Shown one piece after another: positions 41,168 through 50,443 of a stretch of 64,000 nt of DNA (its first letter is position 1; each line of letters opens with the position of its first letter). Under the pieces are notes generated by a model. The model searched no databases. It was not told the DNA's origin and saw nothing but the letters and a program-made list of their open reading frames with translations. The translations under genes were made by a program, and so were the position numbers. The stretch is taken from assembly GCA_009841165.1 (NCBI GenBank), contig VXMI01000156.1, positions 1 to 64,000 of the forward strand, written 5' to 3'. The DNA comes from Gemmatimonadota bacterium. GTDB lineage: Bacteria; Gemmatimonadota; Gemmatimonadetes; Longimicrobiales; Gaopeijiaceae.

Positions 41168-43122
41168 CTCGCACCCGTCCTGCGGTAGACCGTCAGCCCG
41201 CCGCCGTTGCCGCCCGCGACCAGATCCAGATCGCCGTCGCCGTCCAGGTCGGTAAACGCGGGCGCGGTGAAGGTGGGCACCGGCGGTCCGAACGGCTCGG
41301 TCTCCACGAAGACCGGCTCGGAACGCGTGCCGTCGTTGAGGTAGATGCGGATCCCCGACGCTTCGGTGCCGACGGCCAGGTCCAGATCGCCGTCCCCGTC
41401 CCAGTCCACGATGGCGGGGATGCTGCGGCGGCCGATGTCGATATCCTGGAACTCGTCCGAGACGAGCTGGAAGTCGGGAGCGGTGCGGGTGCCGTCGTTG
41501 CGGTAGTAGTTGAGCGTGCCCGAGGACTCGCCGACGACCAGATCGAGGTCGCCGTCGCCGTCCAGGTCGCCCAGCGCCGGGGTCGTGTTGCGGCCACGGG
41601 TGAGGGTGGCGGCGGCGGAGTCGATCAGGGTCCAGCGGGGCATCACGCCGTCACCGTCGCCGTCGCCATTGCCGCTGCCGCCCGTGCCCACATCCCGGTC
41701 GTTGCGATAGTACGCCACCTCGTCGCCCCATTGACCGAGGATCACGTCGTCGTCGCCGTCGCCGTCGAGGTCGCCGAACGCGGGCGCGTAGTGGTATGCG
41801 TCGGGCAGGCCGGGCACCGGCCCCCGGGCCGAGAAGACGGGAGCTCCGGCGAACCCCGTGTTTTCGTAGACGTAGATGCGCCCGGTGCGCGTGTTGTCGG
41901 TCTCGATCTTGTTCGACAGCAGCAGGTCGAGATCGCCGTCGCCATCGAGGTCCGTGAAGGCGGGGAACGACTCGCTGCCCACGTCGATCGTGCGGATCAG
42001 CCGCGTGGTCGCGACCGAGAAGCTGCCGTCCGCCCCCTGCTCGAACTGGTACAGGTTCTCGACGCTGGTGCGGTTCGGGTTGAAGGCGCCGCCCAGCACG
42101 CCCATGGTGAGGTCCATGTCGCCATCGCGGTCCACGTCGCCCAGCGCCGGGGCGTTGTACCCCGAGGTGGCGACCGGATCCCCGACCGGCCACGGGCGCG
42201 GCGTGCCCCGCAGCACTGGCCGCTGGCAGGTGCCGGTGTTCTCGATCAGCAGCAGGCCGGGCTCGAAGAAGTCGCCCCAGAAGAGGTCGTGGTCGCCGTC
42301 CTGGTCGAAGTCCTGGAGCGCCATCGTGTTCGCGCCGTGGAGGCTCCCCTGCATGGCGCCGACGATCTCGATGTCCTCGAACGAATCGGTGATGTGCTCG
42401 AACCTCGGCACGCCGTTCTCGTCGACGGTCTCGGCCTCGTACCGCGTGATCGTCCCCGTGAGGCGCCCGATCAGCAGGTCGAGGAACCCGTCGCAGTCGA
42501 TATCCGCCGCATTCGGGATGTTCTGCCGGTCCGAGAAGACCGCTTCGCCGTTCACGTCCCGGATCGTGTCCGCCGCGAGCACGTACGAAGCCGGCCCCGC
42601 GCCACCGTCGTTCCGGTAGTAGCGGAGGTAGCTGTACGGCGCCTCGGCCAGCAGATCGAGATCCCCGTCGAGATCGACATCGACAAAACGGTACCACTCG
42701 CCCACCGAGAGGTCCTCGAAAGTGTCCGTGACCCAGCGATACTCGCTCCCCGCCCCCTCGCCGACGTTCCGGAAGAACATCACCTGGTCCGAGATCTCCT
42801 GCACGAACAGATCCAGGTCGCCGTCGCCGTCGGCATCAGCGAGCTGCGGCCGGGGCAGGTTGAAGCCGCCGAGGAAGGGGTGGTCCACAGGATCCCCGAC
42901 CTCGTCCCGGACCTCGATCCCATACACGACACGTTCCCACCCGGGCGCGCCTGCGTCATTCGCCTCGGCCGCGTTCCGGGCCGTCGCACAGGAGGCGAGC
43001 CCGGCCACCGTCAGCGCCGCGACCGTCACCGCGGCCGCGCGGAGGCGCGCCCCCGGCACCTCCCGGACCCGTGGCGCCTCGCGGCCACCCCGGTCACCGG
43101 TCCCGGTGCGCGGCCCCTGCAT
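41164..43122 (-). CDS. Exported FG-GAP/VCBS-repeat protein
   Basis: A 652-residue protein with a lipoprotein-like signal (ending L-A-S-C near residue 45). More than ten repeats have the calcium-loop core D-x-D-G-D-G-D-L-D-L, as in integrin-type FG-GAP or VCBS propellers. Such proteins are secreted or surface-exposed and bind Ca2+; the ligand is unknown. It starts 13 bases after the YVTN-propeller gene and overlaps the YkvA-like gene by four bases, all one operon. Confidence 0.88.
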   Translation of the reverse strand: MQGPRTGTGDRGGREAPRVREVPGARLRAAAVTVAALTVAGLASCATARNAAEANDAGAPGWERVVYGIEVRDEVGDPVDHPFLGGFNLPRPQLADADGDGDLDLFVQEISDQVMFFRNVGEGAGSEYRWVTDTFEDLSVGEWYRFVDVDLDGDLDLLAEAPYSYLRYYRNDGGAGPASYVLAADTIRDVNGEAVFSDRQNIPNAADIDCDGFLDLLIGRLTGTITRYEAETVDENGVPRFEHITDSFEDIEIVGAMQGSLHGANTMALQDFDQDGDHDLFWGDFFEPGLLLIENTGTCQRPVLRGTPRPWPVGDPVATSGYNAPALGDVDRDGDMDLTMGVLGGAFNPNRTSVENLYQFEQGADGSFSVATTRLIRTIDVGSESFPAFTDLDGDGDLDLLLSNKIETDNTRTGRIYVYENTGFAGAPVFSARGPVPGLPDAYHYAPAFGDLDGDGDDDVILGQWGDEVAYYRNDRDVGTGGSGNGDGDGDGVMPRWTLIDSAAATLTRGRNTTPALGDLDGDGDLDLVVGESSGTLNYYRNDGTRTAPDFQLVSDEFQDIDIGRRSIPAIVDWDGDGDLDLAVGTEASGIRIYLNDGTRSEPVFVETEPFGPPVPTFTAPAFTDLDGDGDLDLVAGGNGGGLTVYRRTGAR

Positions 43123-43135
43123 CTCCGCGTTCCCC

Positions 43136-44335
43136 CTACCCCGCCGGCCCGATCGAGATTCCCGCCGGATAGGCTCCCACCTCGATGATCTGCACGACCT
43201 CGAAGGTGCGGGTGTCGATCTTCACCACCGTGCCGACCTCGGCGTTGTTCTCGACCTCGCGGCTGGGCGTGTAGGCCCCCTTCTCGTTGCGGTTCGAGAC
43301 GAAGAGATAGCGCCCGTCGGCCGTGACCGCGCTGCCGTGGGGCTCCACGATCCCGCGTCCGGTGGCGCGGCGCGTGACCGTCCACCCCTCGGTCTCGACC
43401 TCGATGATCGCGTCGTCGTCCTTGGCGCCGAAGTAGACGCGGGAGCCGTCGGGCGAGTACACGGGGTGCCAGGGCTGCGTCCCGACGTCGACCTCGGTGA
43501 GCAGGTCAAGGTCGGGCGAGTTGGCGTCGAAGACCAGGAGCTTTCCGGTGAGTTGCGCGGTGGCGACCAGGTGGCGACGGTCGGGAGACAGCGCGAACTG
43601 CACGAAGGTGTGCGGGGGACCGTCGACGTCGGCGAGCTCGATGTCGCCGGAGCCGCCTTCGACCACGGCGACGCGGTTCTCGACGAGCGAGGCCGCGAAG
43701 ATGCGGTCGCCTTGGGCGTCGACGGTGAGCGCGTGGGGCCGCGGGAAGAAGACGTCGAGTTCCTCCACGCTCATGTCCTCGCGCACGATGGCGCCGATGC
43801 GTTGCGGCGGGTTGACCGCCATCATCGAGCGGCCCACGTACAGCAGGTCGGTGGAGGGGTCGACCGCCAGGAGGCCGGGCGTCTCGAATGGGGCCCGGCC
43901 GACCAGCTCGCCCTCGGCGGTGAAGCGCAGGACGTGCCCGCCACCGATCAGGGAGACGTACCAGTGCCGCCCGTCGGGGTCGACCGCGGTGTCGTGGGGG
44001 CGGCAGTTGGCGTCGAAGCCGAGTTCGGTCATGTCGATGGTGCGCACGACCTCGCCGCTCGCGACGTCGATGACCGACACGCTGGCCGCGGTCTGGTTGG
44101 CCACGTAGACGCGCTCGCCGCCGGGCGACTGGGCGGTGGCCGCGGTGGGGCCACCGCCGGGCAGCCACGCGAGGCCGGCGAGCAGTGCGAGGAGGGTGGC
44201 CTTGCGCAGGCGCCCCGCGATCCCGTCCTCGAGTCCGCGTGGGGGCGCGCCGCGATGGTCACGTCGCGCTTTCTTCAATCCCCTTGTAGTCCCGCCGCAC
44301 AACCCGCCTCGCTCGCGCATCGCCGATCCTCCCAT
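43136..44335 (-). CDS. Exported YVTN/YncE-type beta-propeller protein
   Basis: A 399-residue protein with a long N-terminal region whose hydrophobic core (residues 47-62) and T-A-Q cut mark a signal peptide. The mature part opens R-V-Y-V-A-N-Q-T-A-A-S-V-S-V-I-D, then repeats Y-F/V-S-D-G-R-x-V type blades (S-P-D-G-S-R-V-Y, T-A-D-G-R-Y-L-F-V-S-N) of the YVTN family. It is the second gene of the secreted-protein operon. A shorter start at the internal Met 6 is possible. Confidence 0.84.
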   Translation of the reverse strand: MGGSAMRERGGLCGGTTRGLKKARRDHRGAPPRGLEDGIAGRLRKATLLALLAGLAWLPGGGPTAATAQSPGGERVYVANQTAASVSVIDVASGEVVRTIDMTELGFDANCRPHDTAVDPDGRHWYVSLIGGGHVLRFTAEGELVGRAPFETPGLLAVDPSTDLLYVGRSMMAVNPPQRIGAIVREDMSVEELDVFFPRPHALTVDAQGDRIFAASLVENRVAVVEGGSGDIELADVDGPPHTFVQFALSPDRRHLVATAQLTGKLLVFDANSPDLDLLTEVDVGTQPWHPVYSPDGSRVYFGAKDDDAIIEVETEGWTVTRRATGRGIVEPHGSAVTADGRYLFVSNRNEKGAYTPSREVENNAEVGTVVKIDTRTFEVVQIIEVGAYPAGISIGPAG

Positions 44336-44353
44336 CGGTTGGAGTCCGCCTGC

Positions 44354-46705
44354 CTACGACACCGGAGTCCGGTCGCGCTTCCTGACCAGGAACATTCCCT
44401 GGCGGCCCGACGTGACGACGATGATGCCCGACTCGAAGAACGGATAGTTGCTCCAGGAACCGTCCATCGAGGGGGAGTCCTCGCCGGGAACGGTGTCGAA
44501 GAAGGCCACCTCGCGGGGATTCTCGATGTCGGTGATGTCGAAGACGCGCAGCCCGCTGTTGTAGTTCGACTGGTACATCAGGTTGTCCCTGATGTAGAGG
44601 TTGTGATCGCTCGACGTGTTCTCCGAGAAGTGCTCCTTGAGCAGCAGCGGCTCGTCGAGGTCGCGCACGTCCCAGATCAGCGTGCGCGTATTCGACACGA
44701 GGCCCTGCACCTCGTCCAGCTCATCGTTCATGTAGAAGTAGGACTGGTCTTCGGTGAGCCACCCCTGGTGGGTGTAGGCGACGTTGGGATAGCTCGCCAT
44801 TCCGAGCACGACCGGGTTTTCCTTGTCGGTGACGTCCGCGATGCTGAGCGCAGTCTCGTTGGAGCCGAAGCAGATCTCCTTGTCGGCGTGCTCCTCGTCG
44901 GGGCCGCTGTAGATGACGCACTGGGCGTCGTGCGAGTAGCCGGTGCCGCGTCGCCCGGTGTTGGGGTCCGCGAAGCAGCCTGCGAAGGTCGGGTTTTTCG
45001 GCTCCCGGATGTCGATCATGTGGAGGCCGCCGCCGCAGGTGTCGCCGCCGCCGCTGGCGCCGACGGCGTAGGCGAAGCCGGTCTCCTCGTTGATGACGAT
45101 GTTGTGGACGCTGTGGAGCAGGTCGTAGTGGACGTCGACGTCGAAGGTCAGCATGGTGCCGGAGAAGTCGCGAAGGCGGGTCAGGTCGAAGACCTGCATG
45201 CCGTGGGCGGCGGCGCCGTCAGCGACGATGTAGACGTGGTCCATGTAGACCTTCATGTCGCGCCAGGCGCTCCCGGGGGACGACTCGGTCTTGGGGAGGT
45301 TTCCGACCACGACGGGATTGACGGGATCGGTGACGTCCACGAACGACGTGCCGTCCATGCGCCCCACGATGGCGTAGTCGCGGCTGGTGACGGGGTCGGT
45401 CCAGCCCCAGACGTCGTTTACGCGCACGCCCCGGGCGCCGCCCAGATCCTCGACGGGGACGAACGAGACCAGGTCGACGTCGCTGCAGCCAAACACGGTG
45501 GCCTCGCCTTCGGCGCACGTCACCTCGCCGCCGAGCACCGGGTCGAAGCCCTCGGCCTCGCGGAAGACGGAGCGCCCTTCGCTCCAGCCGTCGGCGGTCC
45601 GGTCGAAAATCAGTGCCGTGCCGAGTCCGTAGTCGTCGCGCGGCATTCCGGAGACGAGCACGCCGTTGGCGTGGGCGACGACGGTGCCCATCCAGTCGCC
45701 CGCCTCGGGTTCGGGTGCCGTCACCTTGCTGACGGATGTCCAGCCGTCCGGGCCGCTACCGGTGAATTCGTAGATGGCGCCCCTGCGCCCGTTCGCTCCG
45801 GGCGCGCCGACCCACAGGGTCTGGCCTTCGGTAGCCATTGTCGAGCCGAACTGGTCGCCGCCGCCCCCGTCGAAGGCCGCGAGGCGCCCGGCCTCGGTCC
45901 ACTCGCCGTCCTGGCGGGTGAAGGCAACGACGCTGCCGGGCTGGTCGAACGGGCTGCCGGCACCGACCAGGACGCGGTCCGTACCGATCGCGGCCGAAAT
46001 GCCGAAGAAGGAATTCTCACCGCCGTCGGAGGTGAGTTCGGCCGTCATGCTCCAGCCGTCCGTTCCGTCCTCGAAGACGTAGGCGGTGCCGGCACGCGAG
46101 GCGGTGAGGGGGGCACCGATGACGAGCGTGCCGCCGGACAGGGCCAGCGCGCCCCCGAATCCGGACATTTCATCCTCGCCGGGGTATTCGAGCATGGCTT
46201 CCTGGGCCCAGGCGCCGTTTGTCTGCCGAAAGATGAAGACGGTCCCGGCGCCCGACTGGGACGCTCCGCCGATGGCCGCGACATCTCCGCTCACCGCGAT
46301 GGCCACTCCGAGGATCATGCCTTCCGGCACGCCTTCGCCGACCAGTTGGCCGTCGTGGCGCCACCCGTCCGCGGTTCTGGAATAGACATGAATGGCTGCG
46401 TTCTCGGGGGACTGCGGGTTCACGGCCGCGACGAGCAGCCGGTCTTCCGACACCGCCAGATTCACGCCGAAACCGTCGCCATCGGACGGTTCGGGGGGTG
46501 TGAGACTTCCGGTCTCGACCCAATCTCCGCCGCTCTGCGTGTAGATGTATACGACTCCGCCCCCGGCGTCGCCGCCTCTGACCTGAGCCACCAGAACCTG
46601 GTCACCCGCTACCCCGACGCTTGACGCGAAGCCCTGTGCGGTCAGGAGTCCCGGTACGCCGAGACCGCCGATTGCCAGAGCCGCAACGATTCGTGCTTTC
46701 CTCAT
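44354..46705 (-). CDS. Exported FG-GAP plus LVIVD-repeat protein (choice-of-anchor B type)
   Basis: A 783-residue protein with a signal peptide ending L-T-A-Q at 21-24. Residues 30-390 have FG-GAP-like repeats (A-I-S-G-D and V-F-I-F-R patterns). Residues 430-780 have LVIVD-type repeats such as F-V-D-V-T-D-P-V-N-P-V-V-V-G and M-H-M-I-D-I-R-E-P-K-N-P. Two Cys pairs in the second half may form disulfides. This layout matches choice-of-anchor B family proteins, which are surface or secreted. First gene of the run ending with the YkvA-like gene. Confidence 0.82.
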   Translation of the reverse strand: MRKARIVAALAIGGLGVPGLLTAQGFASSVGVAGDQVLVAQVRGGDAGGGVVYIYTQSGGDWVETGSLTPPEPSDGDGFGVNLAVSEDRLLVAAVNPQSPENAAIHVYSRTADGWRHDGQLVGEGVPEGMILGVAIAVSGDVAAIGGASQSGAGTVFIFRQTNGAWAQEAMLEYPGEDEMSGFGGALALSGGTLVIGAPLTASRAGTAYVFEDGTDGWSMTAELTSDGGENSFFGISAAIGTDRVLVGAGSPFDQPGSVVAFTRQDGEWTEAGRLAAFDGGGGDQFGSTMATEGQTLWVGAPGANGRRGAIYEFTGSGPDGWTSVSKVTAPEPEAGDWMGTVVAHANGVLVSGMPRDDYGLGTALIFDRTADGWSEGRSVFREAEGFDPVLGGEVTCAEGEATVFGCSDVDLVSFVPVEDLGGARGVRVNDVWGWTDPVTSRDYAIVGRMDGTSFVDVTDPVNPVVVGNLPKTESSPGSAWRDMKVYMDHVYIVADGAAAHGMQVFDLTRLRDFSGTMLTFDVDVHYDLLHSVHNIVINEETGFAYAVGASGGGDTCGGGLHMIDIREPKNPTFAGCFADPNTGRRGTGYSHDAQCVIYSGPDEEHADKEICFGSNETALSIADVTDKENPVVLGMASYPNVAYTHQGWLTEDQSYFYMNDELDEVQGLVSNTRTLIWDVRDLDEPLLLKEHFSENTSSDHNLYIRDNLMYQSNYNSGLRVFDITDIENPREVAFFDTVPGEDSPSMDGSWSNYPFFESGIIVVTSGRQGMFLVRKRDRTPVS

Positions 46706-46861
46706 GCCCTTCTTTCCCTTCGTTCCTCTTGTTTGCCCTGCTGATCAGCTTGAATGATCTGACGAACTAGTAAGGCTGACACTATTCTACCTGTTGGACA
46801 AGGTTGCGCCGCGGCGGTCCGAAATCGGGCCTTTGCGGTTGCGCCGCGCCGGGAGGCCGAC

Positions 46862-47596
46862 ATGCATGTGACGTATTTCATCCCTGGCCCGATGTCACGC
46901 GGTCCGCTGGGTGGTGGCGAACTGGAACGCCGGCGGGGCTACCTCGAGCGCCATGCCGCCCCGGGCACTTCCGTCTCGGTACGGGACTGGCACCGAGGGC
47001 CCGCCTCGATCGAATCCTCCGCCGAGGAATACCTGTCGGTCCCGGGGCTCCTGGAGGCCGCGCCGCTCCTCGAGGCGGAAGGCACGGGCGCGATCATCGT
47101 CGGGTGTTTCGGGGACCCGGGACTGAGCGGAGCCAGGGAGGTAACGGCCATCCCGGTCGTTGGGCCCGGGCAGGCGAGCGCCCATCTGGCCGCGCAACTG
47201 GGGTCGCGGTTCGCGGTGCTTACCGTGGTGGACGAGGTCGTCCCGGCGATACGGCGTCAGATGCGCGGCCACGGTCTGGACGGTTTCCTCTCGGAGGTGC
47301 TGGCGGTGGATGTGCCCGTGCTGGAGCTGCGAGGGCGCCGCGACGAGGTTGTGGACGAGTTGGAGCTGGCCGGGCGGCGTGCGCTGCGCAACGGGGCGGA
47401 CGCACTGGTGCTCGGCTGCATGACGATGGGCTTCCTGGACGTGGCCAGGGACCTTCAGGAACAGCTGGAAATTCCGGTCGTGAATCCCGTGCTGGCGTCT
47501 CTCAAGCTCGCGGAGACCCTGGTGGCAACCGGAATGGCGCCGTCGGCCGCCGCATATCCCACACCTCGCAAGAGGCTGGATGCTGCCACGGTTTGA
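46862..47596 (+). CDS. Aspartate/glutamate/hydantoin racemase family protein
   Basis: A 244-residue protein with the two catalytic-type cysteine motifs of the family: V-G-C-F-G-D-P-G near residue 81 and L-G-C-M-T-M-G-F near 182. The family includes hydantoin racemase, aspartate racemase and maleate isomerase. The spacing of the cysteines (about 100 residues) fits hydantoin racemase-like members. The HyuA-like gene at the other end of the window is 45 kb away, so there is no operon link. It is convergent with the M28 gene. Confidence 0.85.
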   Translation: MHVTYFIPGPMSRGPLGGGELERRRGYLERHAAPGTSVSVRDWHRGPASIESSAEEYLSVPGLLEAAPLLEAEGTGAIIVGCFGDPGLSGAREVTAIPVVGPGQASAHLAAQLGSRFAVLTVVDEVVPAIRRQMRGHGLDGFLSEVLAVDVPVLELRGRRDEVVDELELAGRRALRNGADALVLGCMTMGFLDVARDLQEQLEIPVVNPVLASLKLAETLVATGMAPSAAAYPTPRKRLDAATV

Positions 47597-47626
47597 CGCC
47601 CTCCGCCGGTGGGCGGGTGATCTCCC

Positions 47627-49414
47627 CTATTTCTTCCTCGCGGGCTTCTTCTTCCGGCGCTTGGGCTTGGGAGGCTCCACCTTCGGCGGTGGCACCAGGA
47701 GGTCCAGCAGCCACAACGCCTCCCCGAGAGACTGCGCGATCTCATTCGCGTGACGGCGGAGTCCGGTCTTGATGAGCAGGACGCGCTCCGGCTCGTCTTC
47801 TTCCATTGCCTCGAGACCGTGCAGCTTCGCAAGCCTTGGAATGGGCATACGCGGAGTGGCCGGATCGTGCCTGAACCGCGATTCCTCGGAGTAGCCTATG
47901 GGCACCAGAAAGCGACCGAGCTTCAGGATGAGTTCGTTGGCCGTGGCTGCGTCCACCTCGCCAGCCTCGATCTTCGGGTAGATCTCCTCAAGACGCTTCG
48001 CGACAGCGTCCAGTCCACGCCGAATCGCTGTCAGATCGAATCGTTTCGCGGCCAGCGGTTCATAGGACTGCAGGGCTTCGTCCAGCTCGGTCACCGTTCT
48101 GCGGTAGTCCAGCGGGATCACCTCGGCAGTGACGAGTTCGCCGATCGTCTTCAGGTACACGCGGAGATCGCGCTCGAGGTTGGCGCGATCCGCAATGTCG
48201 ATGCGGTCTCGCTCGGTATGCCACGCGATGTTGCCGCCGCAGCCCCCCACCGGGTAGAAGCCGAGCCGCTCGCGCTCCTCTTCGGGAATGTTGGAGAGAA
48301 GCATGTACAGCGAGCTGATTCCCAGGTTGTTGAAGGAGTAGTCACCGGCCCGCAGCGGACGCTGATGTCCCGGATCGATACCCGCCACCGACTGGATCGA
48401 TGCGCGGCACACATCCTCGGCTTCGGCCATCCACGGCACTTCGTCGTATTCGGTGGCGCCCCAGCAACCCGGAGAATCGATGTTTACGGTGGCCACGCAG
48501 CGTTGATGCAAATCGACCCCGAAGTTGTCGGCATACCAGGTCGATCCGCCGTATCTCCCGGTGGAGTGTGCGGGCCACCACGCGATTCGGACGGATCGGC
48601 GAAGCCCTTCACGGTGCTTGTGGAGGATCCGCGCGAGTTCCAGCAGCGTCGCGTTGCCGACGGCGTTGTCGCCGATCCCGATGTCCCAGGAATCGTAGTG
48701 GCCGTGTACGAGTACGAACTCCTCTTCCGCACCGTCGATCCGTGCAACGGGAAGCGGGCACGAACTCCATCCCTCGTCGAGGTCCGTGTGCAGCGTGACC
48801 TGCTCGAGCCCGTCTTCCATGGCCTGGATCAACCGATCACCGTCGGTCCGGTTGATCGCCAGAACCGGGGTGGACGGCTTTCGGGCGAGCTCCGACTCGT
48901 CCGGGGCACCCCAGATCGGCGTGCAGATACCCCAGTGAATGTTGACGCCGGGGTTGATGTACACCTGCCCCGCCGCTCCGGCCGCTTCGAACCTTGCGAC
49001 CGATACGGGCATGGGGTAGCCCTCGGTGACGATGACCTTGCCCCGCACATCCGGCAACTCGCCCTCCACCGCCGACTTGAACAGTTCCGACGCATTGCGA
49101 ATCGACGCGGCGGGGACGTGGATCGGCGCACCGGTCAGTCCTTTCGGACCGGTCGAAACGGAAAACGATGGCGGCTTCCCGACCATCGTGATGTCGTCCA
49201 CCTCGAGCGAAGCGCTGCGCGGTACGGAGATGAAGAGCTGCGGCTCGTGCAGTTCGTGCGGAATGTCCAGCGCCTGCAGACGCGAGGTGACGAAGTGGGC
49301 AGCGGCCCTCTCGTCAGGCGAACCCGACTCGCGGATCAGAACCGCGAATCTCTCGATAAGGCTCCACCCGAGGTCGAATGAAGCATCGGCGAGCAATTCC
49401 TCGACCAGACTCAT
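47627..49414 (-). CDS. M28-family aminopeptidase-like protein with substituted catalytic Glu pair
   Basis: A 595-residue protein from the ATG at 49414, preceded by GGGAGG. It has a PA-type insert (residues 110-190), then an M28 core: zinc ligands in G-H-Y-D-S-W and G-D-N-A-V-G, N-I-D-S-P-G for the second Asp, and I-A-W-H-T for the last His. Where M28 enzymes have E-E (base plus ligand), this reads W-P-A-H-S-T-G-R. The C-terminus is helical with a Lys/Arg tail (K-R-R-K-K-K). No signal peptide, so it is probably cytoplasmic. The His in place of Glu suggests altered chemistry or a non-peptidase role. Confidence 0.8.
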   Translation of the reverse strand: MSLVEELLADASFDLGWSLIERFAVLIRESGSPDERAAAHFVTSRLQALDIPHELHEPQLFISVPRSASLEVDDITMVGKPPSFSVSTGPKGLTGAPIHVPAASIRNASELFKSAVEGELPDVRGKVIVTEGYPMPVSVARFEAAGAAGQVYINPGVNIHWGICTPIWGAPDESELARKPSTPVLAINRTDGDRLIQAMEDGLEQVTLHTDLDEGWSSCPLPVARIDGAEEEFVLVHGHYDSWDIGIGDNAVGNATLLELARILHKHREGLRRSVRIAWWPAHSTGRYGGSTWYADNFGVDLHQRCVATVNIDSPGCWGATEYDEVPWMAEAEDVCRASIQSVAGIDPGHQRPLRAGDYSFNNLGISSLYMLLSNIPEEERERLGFYPVGGCGGNIAWHTERDRIDIADRANLERDLRVYLKTIGELVTAEVIPLDYRRTVTELDEALQSYEPLAAKRFDLTAIRRGLDAVAKRLEEIYPKIEAGEVDAATANELILKLGRFLVPIGYSEESRFRHDPATPRMPIPRLAKLHGLEAMEEDEPERVLLIKTGLRRHANEIAQSLGEALWLLDLLVPPPKVEPPKPKRRKKKPARKK

Positions 49415-49524
49415 AGCCCTCCCATGGTCTCTTGCCACATATCCCTATCCGGATTCCTGGAGATATCAATTGCTGATCCGTAATGTAATGGGGGACACAA
49501 GGGGCCCTTCGGGCGTGGCAAATC

Positions 49525-49565
49525 CATCCGGGTCGGGGACCGGCCCTGGCTCCCCGACCCGGATG
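49525..49565 (-). terminator. Strong 15-bp hairpin after the peptide operon
   Basis: Perfect inverted repeats of 15 bp (49525-49539 and 49551-49565) flank an 11-base loop, 81 bases beyond the last peptide stop and upstream of the M28 start. The sequence after the stem on the minus strand (GATTTGCC) lacks a good U-run, so it may stop RNA decay rather than transcription. Confidence 0.55.
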
Positions 49566-49646
49566 AACCCGCCTACACGGCTTCAAACCAGCCGCGCCTG
49601 GCTGCGAACGGTGAATGCAGCCGTCGTTCTGGTTGTTTCCGTGTCT

Positions 49647-49883
49647 CTAGCGATAGTAGTAGTGGTACTCGACACACGAGTCCAAAACCAAACCGAACAA
49701 CCACTTGGTGATCGGAGCCATCCAGCCGCCGCCAAAGTCGACGCACTCCTCCTCTGAAAGGCAGTGCCTCTGTCCATATCCACAGTCTCCTGGCTGCGCT
49801 GCCAGGTCGCCAGGTCGCGCTACCGTGAAAAGACTCATCACGAATAGCCCGGAAACGATCACCGCCATGATTCCATTCTTCAT
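49647..49883 (-). CDS. Exported four-cysteine peptide, copy 1 (V-A-R-P family)
   Basis: A 78-residue protein with a signal peptide of 29-30 residues that carries V-A-R-P at 21-24 and L-A-A-Q at 27-30. The mature part has four Cys (34, 41, 47, 70), an acidic S-E-E-E between Cys2 and Cys3, a hydrophobic loop with W-L-F-G-L-V-L, and the tail C-V-E-Y-H-Y-Y-Y-R. GGAG lies about 11 bases before the ATG. Two sister genes upstream share the V-A-R-P motif, Cys count and aromatic tail. I know no named family with this pattern. Confidence 0.78.
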   Translation of the reverse strand: MKNGIMAVIVSGLFVMSLFTVARPGDLAAQPGDCGYGQRHCLSEEECVDFGGGWMAPITKWLFGLVLDSCVEYHYYYR

Positions 49884-49932
49884 CTGTAGTACACTCCTGT
49901 CTGATCAGTAAGTCGGGGTTCGAGCGCTCTGC

Positions 49933-50172
49933 CTAGTCAACGGGCGCCGGCGGTGGCGCCAGATTCCAGTAGAAGTTTCTTTCGACGCACTCCTTCCACC
50001 ACCATATGCCGCGACATGACGTTGCGGTCGCGCAAACCGGCTCCACATCACCGGTGCAGCGCCCGGCCCCTTGGGCCTGGACACCGGTCGGCCTGGCTAC
50101 CTCCATGGCAGCCGCCGCCAGGACGGTGACGATAGTGGCTGACATTGCAACACCTTGCATAAACCTCTTCAT
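49933..50172 (-). CDS. Exported four-cysteine peptide, copy 2 (V-A-R-P family)
   Basis: A 79-residue protein. The signal peptide has V-A-R-P at 25-28 and V-Q-A-Q at 31-34. The mature part has four Cys (39, 47, 53, 62) with G-I-W-W-W between Cys3 and Cys4 and the tail C-V-E-R-N-F-Y-W-N, closely matching copy 1 (C-V-E-Y). It ends in a Pro-rich stretch. A GAGAGG ribosome site is upstream. It is 49 bases upstream of copy 1. Confidence 0.78.
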   Translation of the reverse strand: MKRFMQGVAMSATIVTVLAAAAMEVARPTGVQAQGAGRCTGDVEPVCATATSCRGIWWWKECVERNFYWNLAPPPAPVD

Positions 50173-50215
50173 TGTTTTCTTGCCTCTCTCGGATCACTGA
50201 GTCCGATTGTCATTT

Positions 50216-50443
50216 TCAGTTGTGTATTTCGCCGAAGTAGATGAATTCTGTATCAGTGCGGCAGAAGAAGATCCAAAACAGGCACGTCCTGGTTGTTTCC
50301 ACTCCGCATATGTCGTGGTAGTCCACGCATTCGTCCCATTCCTGCGCGCGAATCTCGGCTGGTCGGGCTACTTGCCACAACGCAGTAACCAAAGTGGTCA
50401 GCACTGCGCTTGAGACCGCAACTCTTTTTATGGTCTGCTTCAT
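50216..50443 (-). CDS. Exported four-cysteine peptide, copy 3 (V-A-R-P family)
   Basis: A 75-residue protein. The signal peptide has V-A-R-P at 25-28 and I-R-A-Q at 31-34. The mature part has four Cys (39, 46, 54, 61) with L-F-W-I-F-F between Cys3 and Cys4 and the aromatic tail T-E-F-I-Y-F. Its ATG overlaps the stop of the propeller gene (ATGA), which shows that the peptide is translated as part of the propeller operon. GGAAAGGA precedes it inside the propeller gene. Coding GC is visibly lower than in neighbouring genes. Confidence 0.8.
   Translation of the reverse strand: MKQTIKRVAVSSAVLTTLVTALWQVARPAEIRAQEWDECVDYHDICGVETTRTCLFWIFFCRTDTEFIYFGEIHN

Noticed and set aside
42722-46624. A 1300-codon open frame on the plus strand
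   Set aside because: It lies opposite three well-supported secreted-protein genes; the product is low in recognisable motifs and mirrors their codon pattern.
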